A stretch of DNA of 64,000 nt, taken from Sarcina sp034439435. GTDB taxonomy: Bacteria; Bacillota; Clostridia; Clostridiales; Clostridiaceae. The notes below the pieces were generated by a model. The model did not search any database. It saw only the letters and a list, made by a program, of their open reading frames with translations, and was not told the origin of the DNA. The stretch lies in the NCBI RefSeq assembly GCF_034439435.1, contig NZ_JAPCKJ010000006.1, positions 1 through 64,000 of the forward strand, given 5' to 3'. Shown here one piece after another: positions 1-7,962 of this stretch. A program made the position numbers and the translations under genes. Within the stretch, counting starts at the first letter, position 1. Each line of letters begins with the position of its first letter.

Positions 1-6
1 TAATAA

Positions 7-123
7 TCTGGTGATGATGTTCTTTAGGGTAACACCCGTTCCCATTCCGAACACGACGGTTAAGCCTTTAGAAGCCGATGGTACTGCACGGGAGACTGTG
101 TGGGAGAGTAGGTGGTCGCCAGG
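7..123 (+). rRNA. rrf: 5S ribosomal RNA, first copy
   Basis: This is a complete 117-base 5S rRNA. The conserved core from about 31 to 65, including CCCATTCCGAACACGACGG, is typical, and the two ends (TCTGGTGAT and GGTCGCCAGG) pair to form helix I. It is the last part of an rRNA operon whose 16S and 23S genes lie upstream of the window. A tRNA-Asn gene begins seven bases downstream, so the two are presumably cut from one precursor. Confidence 0.95.
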
Positions 124-130
124 TCAGTAT

Positions 131-205
<75 letters not shown>

Positions 206-207
206 AA

Positions 208-324
208 TCTAGTGATGATGCGTTTAAGGGTAACACCCGTTCCCATTTCGAACACGACGGTTAAGCCTTTTACGGTCGATGGTACTGCACGGGAGACTGT
301 GTGGGAGAGTAGATGGTCGCTAGG
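208..324 (+). rRNA. rrf: 5S ribosomal RNA, second diverged copy
   Basis: A second full-length 117-base 5S gene, two bases after the tRNA-Asn. It differs from the first copy at several positions, mainly near the 5' end (221-226) and at 269-275. Helix I keeps pairing: the first copy has G at its fourth base facing C, and this copy has A facing T. That compensatory change suggests a functional gene rather than a decaying one. A strong terminator follows. Confidence 0.93.
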
Positions 325-330
325 TAAGAT

Positions 331-360
331 AAAGCTTGAATTTTAATTCAAGCTTTTTTA
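331..360 (+). terminator. Rho-independent terminator of the rRNA operon
   Basis: A perfect 12-base inverted repeat (331-342 with 345-356) centred on AAGCTTGAATT, followed by a T-run. It lies seven bases after the second 5S gene and closes the rRNA-tRNA transcript. Confidence 0.9.
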
Positions 361-1044
361 TTTTGTAATTTATTAAAATATCCACATGAAAGCCTTGATT
401 TTTTTAGTTGAGTTTTTCTGTGGATATTTTTATTTTGAAAATTATCCACAGAATTTAAAAATTAAAAAATAAATTATTATTGTGGATAATTTTTAGAGAA
501 TTAATTACTCGTCTTAAAATATGTGATATTTAATATAACAAACTTTAAGAAAAGTAGAACTAGTATAGCTTTATAGCTTTTTTCAAAAACAAATAATAGT
601 AAGGGATCTTTAGTTTAATTTGAAACTTTTATTGGATACTTTAAAGGCCTTTATTAAAGTGAAATAAATCAAGAAAGACAATATAAAAATAAAATAGGTT
701 CAATTTTAAAAGTGTTATTTAAAATTTATAATAAAATTTTGTTGATAAAATATAATTAACTTTATCTGTTGATAACTTTTTAAATAAATTTATCAACAGG
801 ATATAATTAATTTAAATAAAACAAATTAAATGAACAAATTTAGGCTATAAGAATATAATAAAAATATAAGTAAGTGTCTTTTGAGCTAAGTAGATTTTCA
901 CTACCAAAAAAGTATTTTATTAAATACAATTAATAATATGTCTATAAATAGATGTTTTTTTGATATGATATTGTATTTTTTAGTAGATATTAATAGAATA
1001 AATATATTTTTATAAAAAAACATATAAAATTTTTAAAAAATATA
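361..1044. promoter_or_regulatory. Gene-free AT-rich stretch with seven DnaA-box-like sites
   Basis: I see no credible gene here. The stretch carries two exact TTATCCACA sequences (442-450 plus, 481-489 minus), two ATATCCACA (378-386 plus, 419-427 minus) and three TTATCAACA (740-748 minus, 767-775 minus, 790-798 plus). Most are arranged as facing pairs that form inverted repeats: 375-386 with 419-430, 439-450 with 481-492, and 766-775 with 790-799. TTATCCACA is the consensus DnaA box. dnaA itself is not in the window, so this may be a DnaA-binding cluster outside the origin. Its role is inferred. Another palindrome, AAAGGCCTTT, lies near 644-653. Confidence 0.6.
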
Positions 1045-1073
1045 TTGACATAGTATAGATATATCTATATAAT
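1045..1073 (+). promoter_or_regulatory. Consensus sigma-A promoter of the tRNA-Phe/tRNA-Cys operon
   Basis: A perfect TTGACA at 1045-1050 and a perfect TATAAT at 1068-1073 are separated by 17 bases. Transcription should start near 1080. The first transcribed bases include a perfect 16-base palindrome, AAGAGCAATTGCTCTT (1085-1100), which would form a hairpin just before the mature 5' end of tRNA-Phe. Confidence 0.9.
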
Positions 1074-1109
1074 TAATACTTGTGAAGAGCAATTGCTCTT
1101 TGGTGGTAA

Positions 1110-1185
<76 letters not shown>

Positions 1186-1189
1186 GTGT

Positions 1190-1264
<75 letters not shown>

Positions 1265-1266
1265 TA

Positions 1267-1297
1267 AAAAACCTCAGTAACTTTACTGAGGTTTTTG
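1267..1297 (+). terminator. Terminator of the tRNA-Phe/tRNA-Cys operon
   Basis: The inverted repeat AACCTCAGTAA (1270-1280) with TTACTGAGGTT (1283-1293) is followed by a T-run. It begins within a few bases of the tRNA-Cys CCA end. Confidence 0.9.
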
Positions 1298-1350
1298 CTT
1301 TGTAGAAATTTACATATACACACTAAATTTTATTCCAAACACTAAGGATT

Positions 1351-1383
1351 AAGTGGATTTATCTTTGATAAATCCACTTTTTT
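1351..1383 (-). terminator. Terminator downstream of ldcA
   Basis: A 13-base perfect inverted repeat (1351-1363 with 1367-1379) lies just past the 3' end of the minus-strand ldcA. It has T-rich flanks on both strands, so it may also act as a second stop for the tRNA operon coming from the left. Confidence 0.75.
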
Positions 1384-1390
1384 CATTTTA

Positions 1391-2269
1391 CTAGTATTTT
1401 ATTATTAGTTTTTCTTTAGCTGGATCAAATAATATAGAAGAGCCAATAGGTAGACTTATATTAGGATAATCATGTCCAAAAGGCATATTATATATTATTG
1501 GCTTATTATAAGGTAATAATATTGAAATGATAGTATCTAGTGCTTTAGGATTATAAGGTGTAAAGTAACCTATTAAAAAAGCTCTACATGAATCTAACTT
1601 CCCAGAAAGCTTTAGTTGCATCATAGATCTATCTATAGCATAGTTTTCTTCATTTATATCCTCAATCATAAGTATTTTATTTCTAGTATTTATTTCATAA
1701 GGAGTTCCGAGAGAACTACATAGCATTGTTAAATTTCCTCCACAAAGAGTTCCTCTAAACAATTCTTTATTTATTATCTTAAAATTTTTAGTAGATATGT
1801 TAATTAAATTATTTTCATCAGTTAGCATTGATAGAAAACTATTTTTAGTTAATTCATCTGAGTTGATTTTAGAATTTATCATTGGACCATGAAATGTTAT
1901 TAATCCTGTTTTTTGTGATATATAGTTTAAGAGAAGAGTTAAATCGCTGTAGCCACATAAAATTTTAGGATTTTTCTTTATTAATCCAATATCTAAATAA
2001 GGTAACATTCTTATACATCCATAACCACCTCTATAAGCTACTATTGCTTTTACATCTCTATCTTCAAACATTCTCATTAAATCTTCAGCACGCTCTTCAT
2101 CTGAGGCAGCTAAGTAATCATTTTTCTTTCTTAGATATTTTCCTTCTTTAATCTTAAAGCCTAGATTTTTAAATGAAGATATATTGTAGTTTATTACATC
2201 ATAGTTATCTCCACTGGCAGGAGAAACAACACCGATAGTATCTCCGATTTTGAGTTTTTGAAATTTCAT
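1391..2269 (-). CDS. ldcA: LD-carboxypeptidase (peptidase family S66)
   Basis: A cytosolic serine peptidase of about 292 residues. The family removes the terminal D-alanine from murein tetrapeptides during cell-wall recycling, and also includes the MccF microcin-immunity enzymes. Visible hallmarks are an SPAS segment near the N-terminus, the nucleophile motif CGYSDLT, the HGP motif, a conserved IED acid and the late FGH histidine, which fits a Ser-Glu-His triad. The AGGAGG site at 2277-2282 is seven bases before the ATG at 2269; another ATG directly before it is too close. A terminator hairpin lies just upstream of the ribosome binding site, so the gene is probably transcribed separately from corA. 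Confidence 0.85.
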   Translation of the reverse strand: MKFQKLKIGDTIGVVSPASGDNYDVINYNISSFKNLGFKIKEGKYLRKKNDYLAASDEERAEDLMRMFEDRDVKAIVAYRGGYGCIRMLPYLDIGLIKKNPKILCGYSDLTLLLNYISQKTGLITFHGPMINSKINSDELTKNSFLSMLTDENNLINISTKNFKIINKELFRGTLCGGNLTMLCSSLGTPYEINTRNKILMIEDINEENYAIDRSMMQLKLSGKLDSCRAFLIGYFTPYNPKALDTIISILLPYNKPIIYNMPFGHDYPNISLPIGSSILFDPAKEKLIIKY

Positions 2270-2279
2270 CATAAAACCT

Positions 2280-2309
2280 CCTAAAAAAATAGAGAGCAAA
2301 ATTGCTCTC
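2280..2309 (-). terminator. Terminator or attenuator between corA and ldcA
   Basis: Read on the minus strand, GAGAGCAA (2309-2302) pairs with TTGCTCTC (2299-2292), followed by a run of T. The hairpin ends only a few bases before the ldcA ribosome binding site. It can end the corA transcript, or act as an attenuator if the two genes are co-transcribed. Confidence 0.7.
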
Positions 2310-2361
2310 AATACTCTTTTAGTTAATTATATGCTTAAATTTTTCTATGTTTACATGTGAT

Positions 2362-3306
2362 TTAAAACATATCTTTTTTATATAATATAAATGCTATTAC
2401 ACCACAAAGTATTATAGATAGGGACATAACTATAAAAAATCCATTTGGATGGTGTAATAATGGTATATAGTCAAAGTTCATTCCATATATACCAGAAATA
2501 ACAGTTAATACTGACATGAGTATTGTAACTGAAGCTAAGAATTTCATTACTATATTTAGATTATTAGAAATAACAGAAGCAAAGAAGTCCATAGTACTGC
2601 CTAAAATGTTACTATATATTTCAGTCATTTCAATAGCCTGTTTATTTTCTATTATTACATCTTCTAAAACATCTTTATCTTCTTCATATCTTTGAATAAC
2701 ATCAAGCTTTAACATCTTTTCTAATGTTATTTCATTAGATTTTAAAGATGTTGAAAAATATACTAATGATTTACTTAATGAGTGCAACTGAACTAACTCT
2801 CTGTTTTTCATAGATTTATGAAGTCGCTTTTCTATCATAATACTCTTTTTATCAATTTGTCTTAAGTACAAAAGATAATATGTAGAAACTCTATTTAGAA
2901 TTTGTAAAATAAATCTTGATTTTTTAAAAGAGTAAAAATTACGAACTTTATTTGAAGAGAAGTCGGTTAATACCTTACTATTTTTTAAACATACAGTAAT
3001 TAATTCATTTTTAGTATGAATTATTGCTAGTGGATAAGTATCATATGTTAAGGAGTTATCCTCCATTTCTGTAAAAGGAATATCGACTATTATTAATATA
3101 AAATCTCCTTCCATTTCTATACGAGAAGTTTCTTCATCATCTAAAGGTGCTCTTAAAAATTCTAAAGGAACTCCAGTTTTTTTAGAAATAAGAAGTAACT
3201 CTTCTTGAGAAGGTGCTATTATATTAATCCAACAACCTGGTTCAAGGGAATCAATTTTCTTTAAAGTCCCATCATTTTCACTTAAAGATTTATATATCTG
3301 AATCAT
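2362..3306 (-). CDS. corA: CorA family magnesium/divalent metal transporter
   Basis: A 314-residue membrane protein with a long, charged cytosolic N-terminal domain of about 250 residues. Two C-terminal transmembrane helices follow, with the signature YGMN between them (GMN selectivity motif of CorA channels). Length and layout match the family, which forms pentameric Mg2+ channels. A GGGAGG ribosome binding site precedes the ATG. The gene stands alone on the minus strand, and a hairpin terminator follows. Substrate could be Mg2+, Co2+ or Ni2+; sequence alone does not decide this. Confidence 0.88.
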   Translation of the reverse strand: MIQIYKSLSENDGTLKKIDSLEPGCWINIIAPSQEELLLISKKTGVPLEFLRAPLDDEETSRIEMEGDFILIIVDIPFTEMEDNSLTYDTYPLAIIHTKNELITVCLKNSKVLTDFSSNKVRNFYSFKKSRFILQILNRVSTYYLLYLRQIDKKSIMIEKRLHKSMKNRELVQLHSLSKSLVYFSTSLKSNEITLEKMLKLDVIQRYEEDKDVLEDVIIENKQAIEMTEIYSNILGSTMDFFASVISNNLNIVMKFLASVTILMSVLTVISGIYGMNFDYIPLLHHPNGFFIVMSLSIILCGVIAFILYKKDMF

Positions 3307-3581
3307 TTTATCCCTCCCAAAGTATTAAGTTATATTAATGTTCCAATTACCATTAAACAAGTTATTTAAGATAAAATCAAGAGAATTTTTACAAATAATT
3401 TATATATAATCAAGAAAGCAACAGAAATAATGAGGTACAAGCAATACAATTGATATAAACTTTAAATATGAAGAATTAAGATTAAAATTAATAAAATTTT
3501 GCCCTTACCTAGGTAGAATTAATTTATGAAAATTAGTATAATGTGTTTTGTTTATAATATTAAAAGTCGGGGGATTTTTAA
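3307..3581. promoter_or_regulatory. Divergent intergenic region with a palindrome near a promoter
   Basis: No gene is seen between the divergent corA and the gene at 3582. A TATAAT box at 3537-3542 can serve the rightward gene. A perfect 10-base palindrome, TACCTAGGTA (3506-3515), lies where the -35 region would be, and no good -35 hexamer is present. This arrangement could be an operator for an unknown regulator. Confidence 0.4.
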
Positions 3582-4079
3582 ATGGGCACTATGCACAAGG
3601 AAATAGTCAAAAAAAGAAGGGATGTAGCTATTGTAATTAGTATAATTTGTATGAGTTTAGCTATAAGCCTATCGAATTTCTTGGGAAATTTTAAATTTGA
3701 ATCTTTTAGAGCAGAAACAATAACAGATCCAATATTTTTAGTTTTAACATTAGTTATATTCTTTAGAGAATATAGAAAATGTAATACAAGCTATAAATAC
3801 TCTATTGTAGCTAATCAACTAATGATTCATAAAATGAAATCTAATGAGCAATCAACATTAGAAAATGTTAAGATAAATAATATTGTTTACTTAGGAAAAG
3901 ATGATTCTAAAAAAGAAAAAGAATTTAAAACTTCTTCTTGTAGGAAATATGTTTGTAGTTTATTAGATTTAACAGGTCATTATTGTTGTATATATAAAAA
4001 GGATGACAGATATCATAAATTCTATTTTAAGCCAAGCAAAGAGCTTGTTAATAAATTAGAAAAGAACATAGCTAGTTAA
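3582..4079 (+). CDS. Small membrane protein of unknown function
   Basis: I do not recognise this 165-residue protein. It has a basic start, two hydrophobic segments (roughly residues 14-34 and 48-62) and then a polar, lysine-rich C-terminal domain of about 100 residues with four scattered cysteines. That layout suggests a membrane-anchored protein with a small cytosolic domain, perhaps of beta-rich PH-like fold, but this is only an impression. A GGGGGA ribosome binding site precedes the ATG. It is monocistronic, with a promoter-like TATAAT upstream and a terminator right after the stop. Confidence 0.7.
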   Translation: MGTMHKEIVKKRRDVAIVISIICMSLAISLSNFLGNFKFESFRAETITDPIFLVLTLVIFFREYRKCNTSYKYSIVANQLMIHKMKSNEQSTLENVKINNIVYLGKDDSKKEKEFKTSSCRKYVCSLLDLTGHYCCIYKKDDRYHKFYFKPSKELVNKLEKNIAS

Positions 4080-4082
4080 TAA

Positions 4083-4113
4083 AAAAAGAGAGTTTTAAGG
4101 CTCTCTTTTTTTA
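4083..4113. terminator. Bidirectional terminator between convergent genes
   Basis: AAAAAGAGAG pairs with CTCTCTTTTT around a short loop, with A and T runs on each side. It serves the rightward gene ending at 4079 and overlaps the last codon of the leftward M20 gene. Confidence 0.85.
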
Positions 4114-5280
4114 ATATAAATTTTCTTTAGATAGATTAAATGTTTCTTTAACCTCTGAAAGTAAGAAATCACTTTCTATAAGATCTAAAGCTGTTGAAAT
4201 AAGTGCATAAGAAGCTGAGAGTGCCTGTTCTTGAGCAAAGCCTGATATTGTTGCATCAGCAAATTCTTTAGTTCCATATTTAATATTTATATTATCAACT
4301 ATGTTCACATAAGGATGTATGCAAGGGACTTTATGACTTACAGTGCCTAGAGAAAGGCCTGCATCTATATCTCTTGGTTTTCCTATATTTATTATTCCGT
4401 TTTCTTTTAAGTTATGGCTATACAATCTATTTAATATTTGATTTGATAAAAGCTCCTCATTTGGAGGTTCATAAAGTTCAACACAACCTTCTAAATTCAT
4501 AGTATCAGAAATACAAGAAACTATATTTCTAATTTTCTTTTCTATACATTTTGCAGTTTCTGTATTCTCCGCTCTTATATATAGTTTACCTTCTGATTCA
4601 GTAGGCCTTAAAAGCGGAGTAACACCACCTTGAGATAAAATAGCATGTATGTTAGCTTTTTTGCAAAATCCTTTAGATAAAGCGTTTATTACGTTAAAAG
4701 TTAACATAGTACCATCTAAAGAGGTAAAACTATCAAAATCTAAAAAGCTTAATCCATCATGTCCTTTGAAAGTTACTTTTAAGGGAATAATTGCTTTAGA
4801 TGTACCACTTTCAGAAGTGGTTATGTCTGGATGAGCTGTTAATACTACATCTATATCATCAAATATACCTTGTCTAACAAAAGTTGATTTAGTTCCACCT
4901 AAATACTCTCCAGGGCATCCTATTAACACTACGGTTCCACCAGACTTTTCAATAACTTTACTTAGACCTAGAGCACTTGTAATTGATATTGTACTAAGAA
5001 GATTATGACCAGTTATATGGCCACATTTAGATTTAATAGCGTCATATTCACATAAAAAGCATATTTTAGGGTATCCATTTCCTTTTTCAGCATAAAAAGC
5101 AGTATCTAAATCTAAAAATCTTTCTGTTACTTTAAAATCTCTATCTCTTAGGAAATTACATATATATTTACAAGCATCATATTCTTTATAGCTTTCTTCA
5201 GGGTTATCATGTAGAAATTTGCAAAGATTAAATAAGTCTTCTTTTTCTGTAGATAAATAAGAAATAACTTCCTGTCTCAT
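4111..5280 (-). CDS. M20 family amidohydrolase/peptidase with altered metal ligands
   Basis: A 389-residue member of the M20D group (AbgB/HipO-like aminoacylases and aminobenzoyl-glutamate hydrolases). The order of motifs is right: CEYDA, then GHITGHN at residues 87-93, PGEY at 123-126, AHP, and a late VSHKVPCIHPY. Canonical enzymes have HACGHN and PAEEGG. Here the ligand cysteine is Thr90 and the ligand glutamate is Tyr126, while the general-base position Glu125 and the histidines remain. The protein may bind one metal, have shifted specificity or be inactive. An AGGAGG site precedes the ATG. The gene is monocistronic. Confidence 0.75.
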   Translation of the reverse strand: MRQEVISYLSTEKEDLFNLCKFLHDNPEESYKEYDACKYICNFLRDRDFKVTERFLDLDTAFYAEKGNGYPKICFLCEYDAIKSKCGHITGHNLLSTISITSALGLSKVIEKSGGTVVLIGCPGEYLGGTKSTFVRQGIFDDIDVVLTAHPDITTSESGTSKAIIPLKVTFKGHDGLSFLDFDSFTSLDGTMLTFNVINALSKGFCKKANIHAILSQGGVTPLLRPTESEGKLYIRAENTETAKCIEKKIRNIVSCISDTMNLEGCVELYEPPNEELLSNQILNRLYSHNLKENGIINIGKPRDIDAGLSLGTVSHKVPCIHPYVNIVDNINIKYGTKEFADATISGFAQEQALSASYALISTALDLIESDFLLSEVKETFNLSKENLY

Positions 5281-5433
5281 TGAAAAACCTCCTAAATATT
5301 TATAACTTTAGTTTGTGCTACAATGAAAAAAATATTTATTTTTATTTACTTAAATATTTTCCTAGCATAGTATGTATAGAAAAATACTATTTGGAAAAAA
5401 TATAGAAAAACAGAATTTTAAGGAGTGTTATCT

Positions 5434-5610
5434 ATGAGTAAATCAATTTGTATAATTTGTGGAAAAGAAGGCTGTGGTATAATGATACGAGGAAAATTAA
5501 TATGCACAGAATGTGAGAAAAAAGCTATAAGTTGTGATGTAAATAGCGAGTTTTATGAGTTTTATAAAAATAGATTAAAAGAAGAAATTTATAAGAAAAA
5601 ATTAGGATAA
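5434..5610 (+). CDS. gin: Sigma-G inhibitor Gin (CsfB)
   Basis: A 58-residue zinc-binding protein. It has CIICG near the start, a GIMIRGKLIC segment and then CTEC, matching the Gin/CsfB family. In Bacillus this protein binds sigma-G, and also sigma-E, to keep them silent until the proper stage of sporulation. The ATG at 5434 is chosen because AAGGAG lies seven bases upstream; a GTG three codons earlier overlaps that site. The next gene is a Bacillus yaaO-like decarboxylase, as in the Bacillus csfB cluster, which supports the call. Two intervening Bacillus genes (xpaC, yaaN) are absent. Confidence 0.85.
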   Translation: MSKSICIICGKEGCGIMIRGKLICTECEKKAISCDVNSEFYEFYKNRLKEEIYKKKLG

Positions 5611-5628
5611 ATAGAGGAGAGGATAGCG

Positions 5629-7059
5629 TTGAAAAATATTCCTATAATTAATGGAATATCAAGTTACTTAAAGGAAGAAATAATCCCTTTCTCAATGCCT
5701 GGTCATAAGATGGGAAGAGGATTTAAGGGATTAGAAGAAATATTTTTACAAGGTGATTTAACTGAGGTTGAGGGATTAGACAACCTTCAACATCCAGAAG
5801 GAATAATTAAGGAGGCTGAAGATAAACTTTCTAATCTATATAAAAGTAAGAAAAGTTATTTTTTAGTCAATGGAAGTACTTGTGGAAATTTAATAATGAT
5901 ATTTTCTTTATTTAAAGAAGGGGACAAAATTTTAGTTGAAAGAAATTGTCACAAAAGCATTATGAATGGAATAATAATGAGAAAGCTAAAACCGGTTTTC
6001 ATAAACAATATATTTCATTCAAAATTAAAAGCACCAGTTGGAATAGATTTAAATCATTTAAAGAGTCAAATAGATTTAAATAAAGATTTAAAAGGAATAA
6101 TATTAACATATCCTAACTATTATGGAATTGGGGTAAATATAGATGAAACAGTAAAAATAGCGAGAGAATCTAATTTGAAAATTGCTATAGATTCAGCTCA
6201 TGGTGCACATTTTGGATTTAATAAATCTTTACCAAAAAGTGTACAAGAATTAAAAGTTGATATGGTGGTGATGAGTGCTCATAAAACATTGCCAAGCTTA
6301 ACTCAAACTGCTTGGATCCATGTTAATGATGAAAGATTTATTGAGGAAATAGAGTTTTATAAAAATGTATTCATGAGTACTAGTCCTTCTTATATGTTCA
6401 TGATGAGTTTAGATTACTCAAGGAATTTTTTAGAGGAATATGGTGAAGAATCTTATGATAGATTACTTAAAGTAATAGATGATTTTAAGAAATTAGTTAA
6501 GGACTTATCATATTTTAAAATATTAGATAAAGAATTTTTAATTAATGGATTAGAAAAAAATATTAAGATAAATGATATTAAAATAGATAGAAGTAGAATA
6601 GTAATAAATCTAGAGAAAAACTTAAATGGAAATAAACTATTAGATTATTTAAGAAGCAAGAAAATACAATGTGAAATGAGTGATAATAAGAATGTTGTTT
6701 TAATACCATCACCATTTAATACAGAAGATGACTTCAGAGTTTTAGAAGAAGCTTTAAAGTCATGTGATATAAAATGCTTAGAAGATGAAGAAGTAGATTT
6801 TTATTTAACAGATTTACCTAAAAAGAGTTTAGAACCTTTTGAGGTATTAGATGCAGAATATGAGAGAATTAGTATAGATAAAACACTAGGGAAAATAGTA
6901 GCCGAAAGTATAGTTCCATATCCACCAGGGGTTCCTATGCTTGTTATGGGAGAAATAATAGAGGAAAAGCATATTAATTTGATTAATGAGTATAGAAAAA
7001 ATAGGGTAGATTTAATAGGTATAAAGGATAATAAAGTGAAAGTTATAAAGCAAGATTAG
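5629..7059 (+). CDS. Orn/Lys/Arg decarboxylase family protein (SpeA/YaaO-like)
   Basis: A 476-residue PLP-dependent fold-type I decarboxylase. The N-terminal MPGHKMGRG motif, the IDSAHGAHFG segment and the PLP lysine in SAHKTLPS are all visible, and the C-terminal region has the YPPGVPML motif. The short length is that of the Bacillus SpeA/YaaO type rather than the 700-residue enteric enzymes. The substrate is probably arginine or lysine, giving agmatine or cadaverine, but this cannot be fixed by reading. It starts with TTG eight bases after a GAGGAGAGG site, 18 bases after gin, so the two form an operon. Confidence 0.8.
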   Translation: MKNIPIINGISSYLKEEIIPFSMPGHKMGRGFKGLEEIFLQGDLTEVEGLDNLQHPEGIIKEAEDKLSNLYKSKKSYFLVNGSTCGNLIMIFSLFKEGDKILVERNCHKSIMNGIIMRKLKPVFINNIFHSKLKAPVGIDLNHLKSQIDLNKDLKGIILTYPNYYGIGVNIDETVKIARESNLKIAIDSAHGAHFGFNKSLPKSVQELKVDMVVMSAHKTLPSLTQTAWIHVNDERFIEEIEFYKNVFMSTSPSYMFMMSLDYSRNFLEEYGEESYDRLLKVIDDFKKLVKDLSYFKILDKEFLINGLEKNIKINDIKIDRSRIVINLEKNLNGNKLLDYLRSKKIQCEMSDNKNVVLIPSPFNTEDDFRVLEEALKSCDIKCLEDEEVDFYLTDLPKKSLEPFEVLDAEYERISIDKTLGKIVAESIVPYPPGVPMLVMGEIIEEKHINLINEYRKNRVDLIGIKDNKVKVIKQD

Positions 7060-7166
7060 AAGTAATTAAAATATTAGGATCTGTTTTGGGTAAATGTTGA
7101 TTTTAAAACATAGTCAAATATTAAAGATTACAAAATGATTATGAAGAATATTAGATAAGATTCAGT

Positions 7167-7210
7167 AGGTTGTATCAATTTTATTTATAAAATTTGGTAC
7201 AGCCTTTTTA
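7167..7210 (+). terminator. Terminator after the decarboxylase gene
   Basis: A long imperfect hairpin (AGG-TTGTA ... TACAG-CCT) ends in TTTTT. The next 146 bases before the kinase gene hold two direct copies of AATTTGATATAATA (about 7238 and 7292) that may contain promoter -10 elements. Nothing else is seen there. Confidence 0.75.
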
Positions 7211-7356
7211 ATGTATATAATAACTTTAATCTTGTATAATTTGATATAATAATCTGTGGATTAAGAAGATTAAGATTAGGAGTTATTATAGAATTTGATA
7301 TAATAGCTTTGATATAAATTAGAAAAATTAAATGTTTTATATAGATTGGAGTAGTT

Positions 7357-7947
7357 ATGGGTAAGATATTTTGCATAATGGGGAAAAGTGGCTCAGGTAA
7401 GGACACTATTTTAAAAGAAATAAATAAAATAGAAGATTTAAATCTAAAAACTATAGTTACATATACAACTAGACCTAAAAGAAATAATGAAACAGATGGT
7501 GTGGAATATTTTTTTATAGATAAAAAAAAGTTAGATAGTTTTGATAAAGAGGGGAAAATAATAGAGTGTAGAGTTTATGATACTGTGCATGGAAAATGGT
7601 ATTATTCGACTATAGATGATGGTCAAATAGACTTAGAAAATAACAATTATATAGTTATTGTGACTTTAGAAGCTTACTCTGAGTTTAGAAAGTATTTTAG
7701 TGATGAAAAGCTTATTCCTCTATATATAAATTTAGATGATGGCATTAGGTTAGAAAGAGCTTTAAAAAGAGAAAGAGAACAAAAAAATCCTAATTACAAT
7801 GAGATGTGTAGAAGATTTTTAGCTGATAATGAAGATTTTAGTGAAGATAAATTAATTAGTAATAATATAATTAAGAAATATGATAATTACGACTTGAATA
7901 AGTGTATAAATGACATATCAGAAGTTATAAGAAAACTTTCTAAATAA
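7357..7947 (+). CDS. Guanylate-kinase-like protein in the tmk position
   Basis: A 196-residue P-loop NMP kinase. GKSGSGKDT near residue 10 is the Walker A, and TYTTRPKRNNETDGVEYFF matches the guanylate kinase GMP-binding signature (TTRxxRxxExxGxxYxF). The protein is a little short, and the region after the signature diverges from housekeeping Gmk. In Bacillus the matching locus holds tmk. It could be an accessory guanylate kinase or a kinase for another nucleotide or small molecule. A GGAG site is close to the ATG. A 51-codon membrane gene follows 15 bases later. Confidence 0.7.
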   Translation: MGKIFCIMGKSGSGKDTILKEINKIEDLNLKTIVTYTTRPKRNNETDGVEYFFIDKKKLDSFDKEGKIIECRVYDTVHGKWYYSTIDDGQIDLENNNYIVIVTLEAYSEFRKYFSDEKLIPLYINLDDGIRLERALKREREQKNPNYNEMCRRFLADNEDFSEDKLISNNIIKKYDNYDLNKCINDISEVIRKLSK

Positions 7948-7962
7948 AATGGGGTGGGAAAT

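Noticed and set aside
7185..7406. A 73-codon minus-strand frame over the start of the guanylate-kinase-like gene
   Set aside because: It overlaps a terminator and a real gene and has no ribosome binding site.
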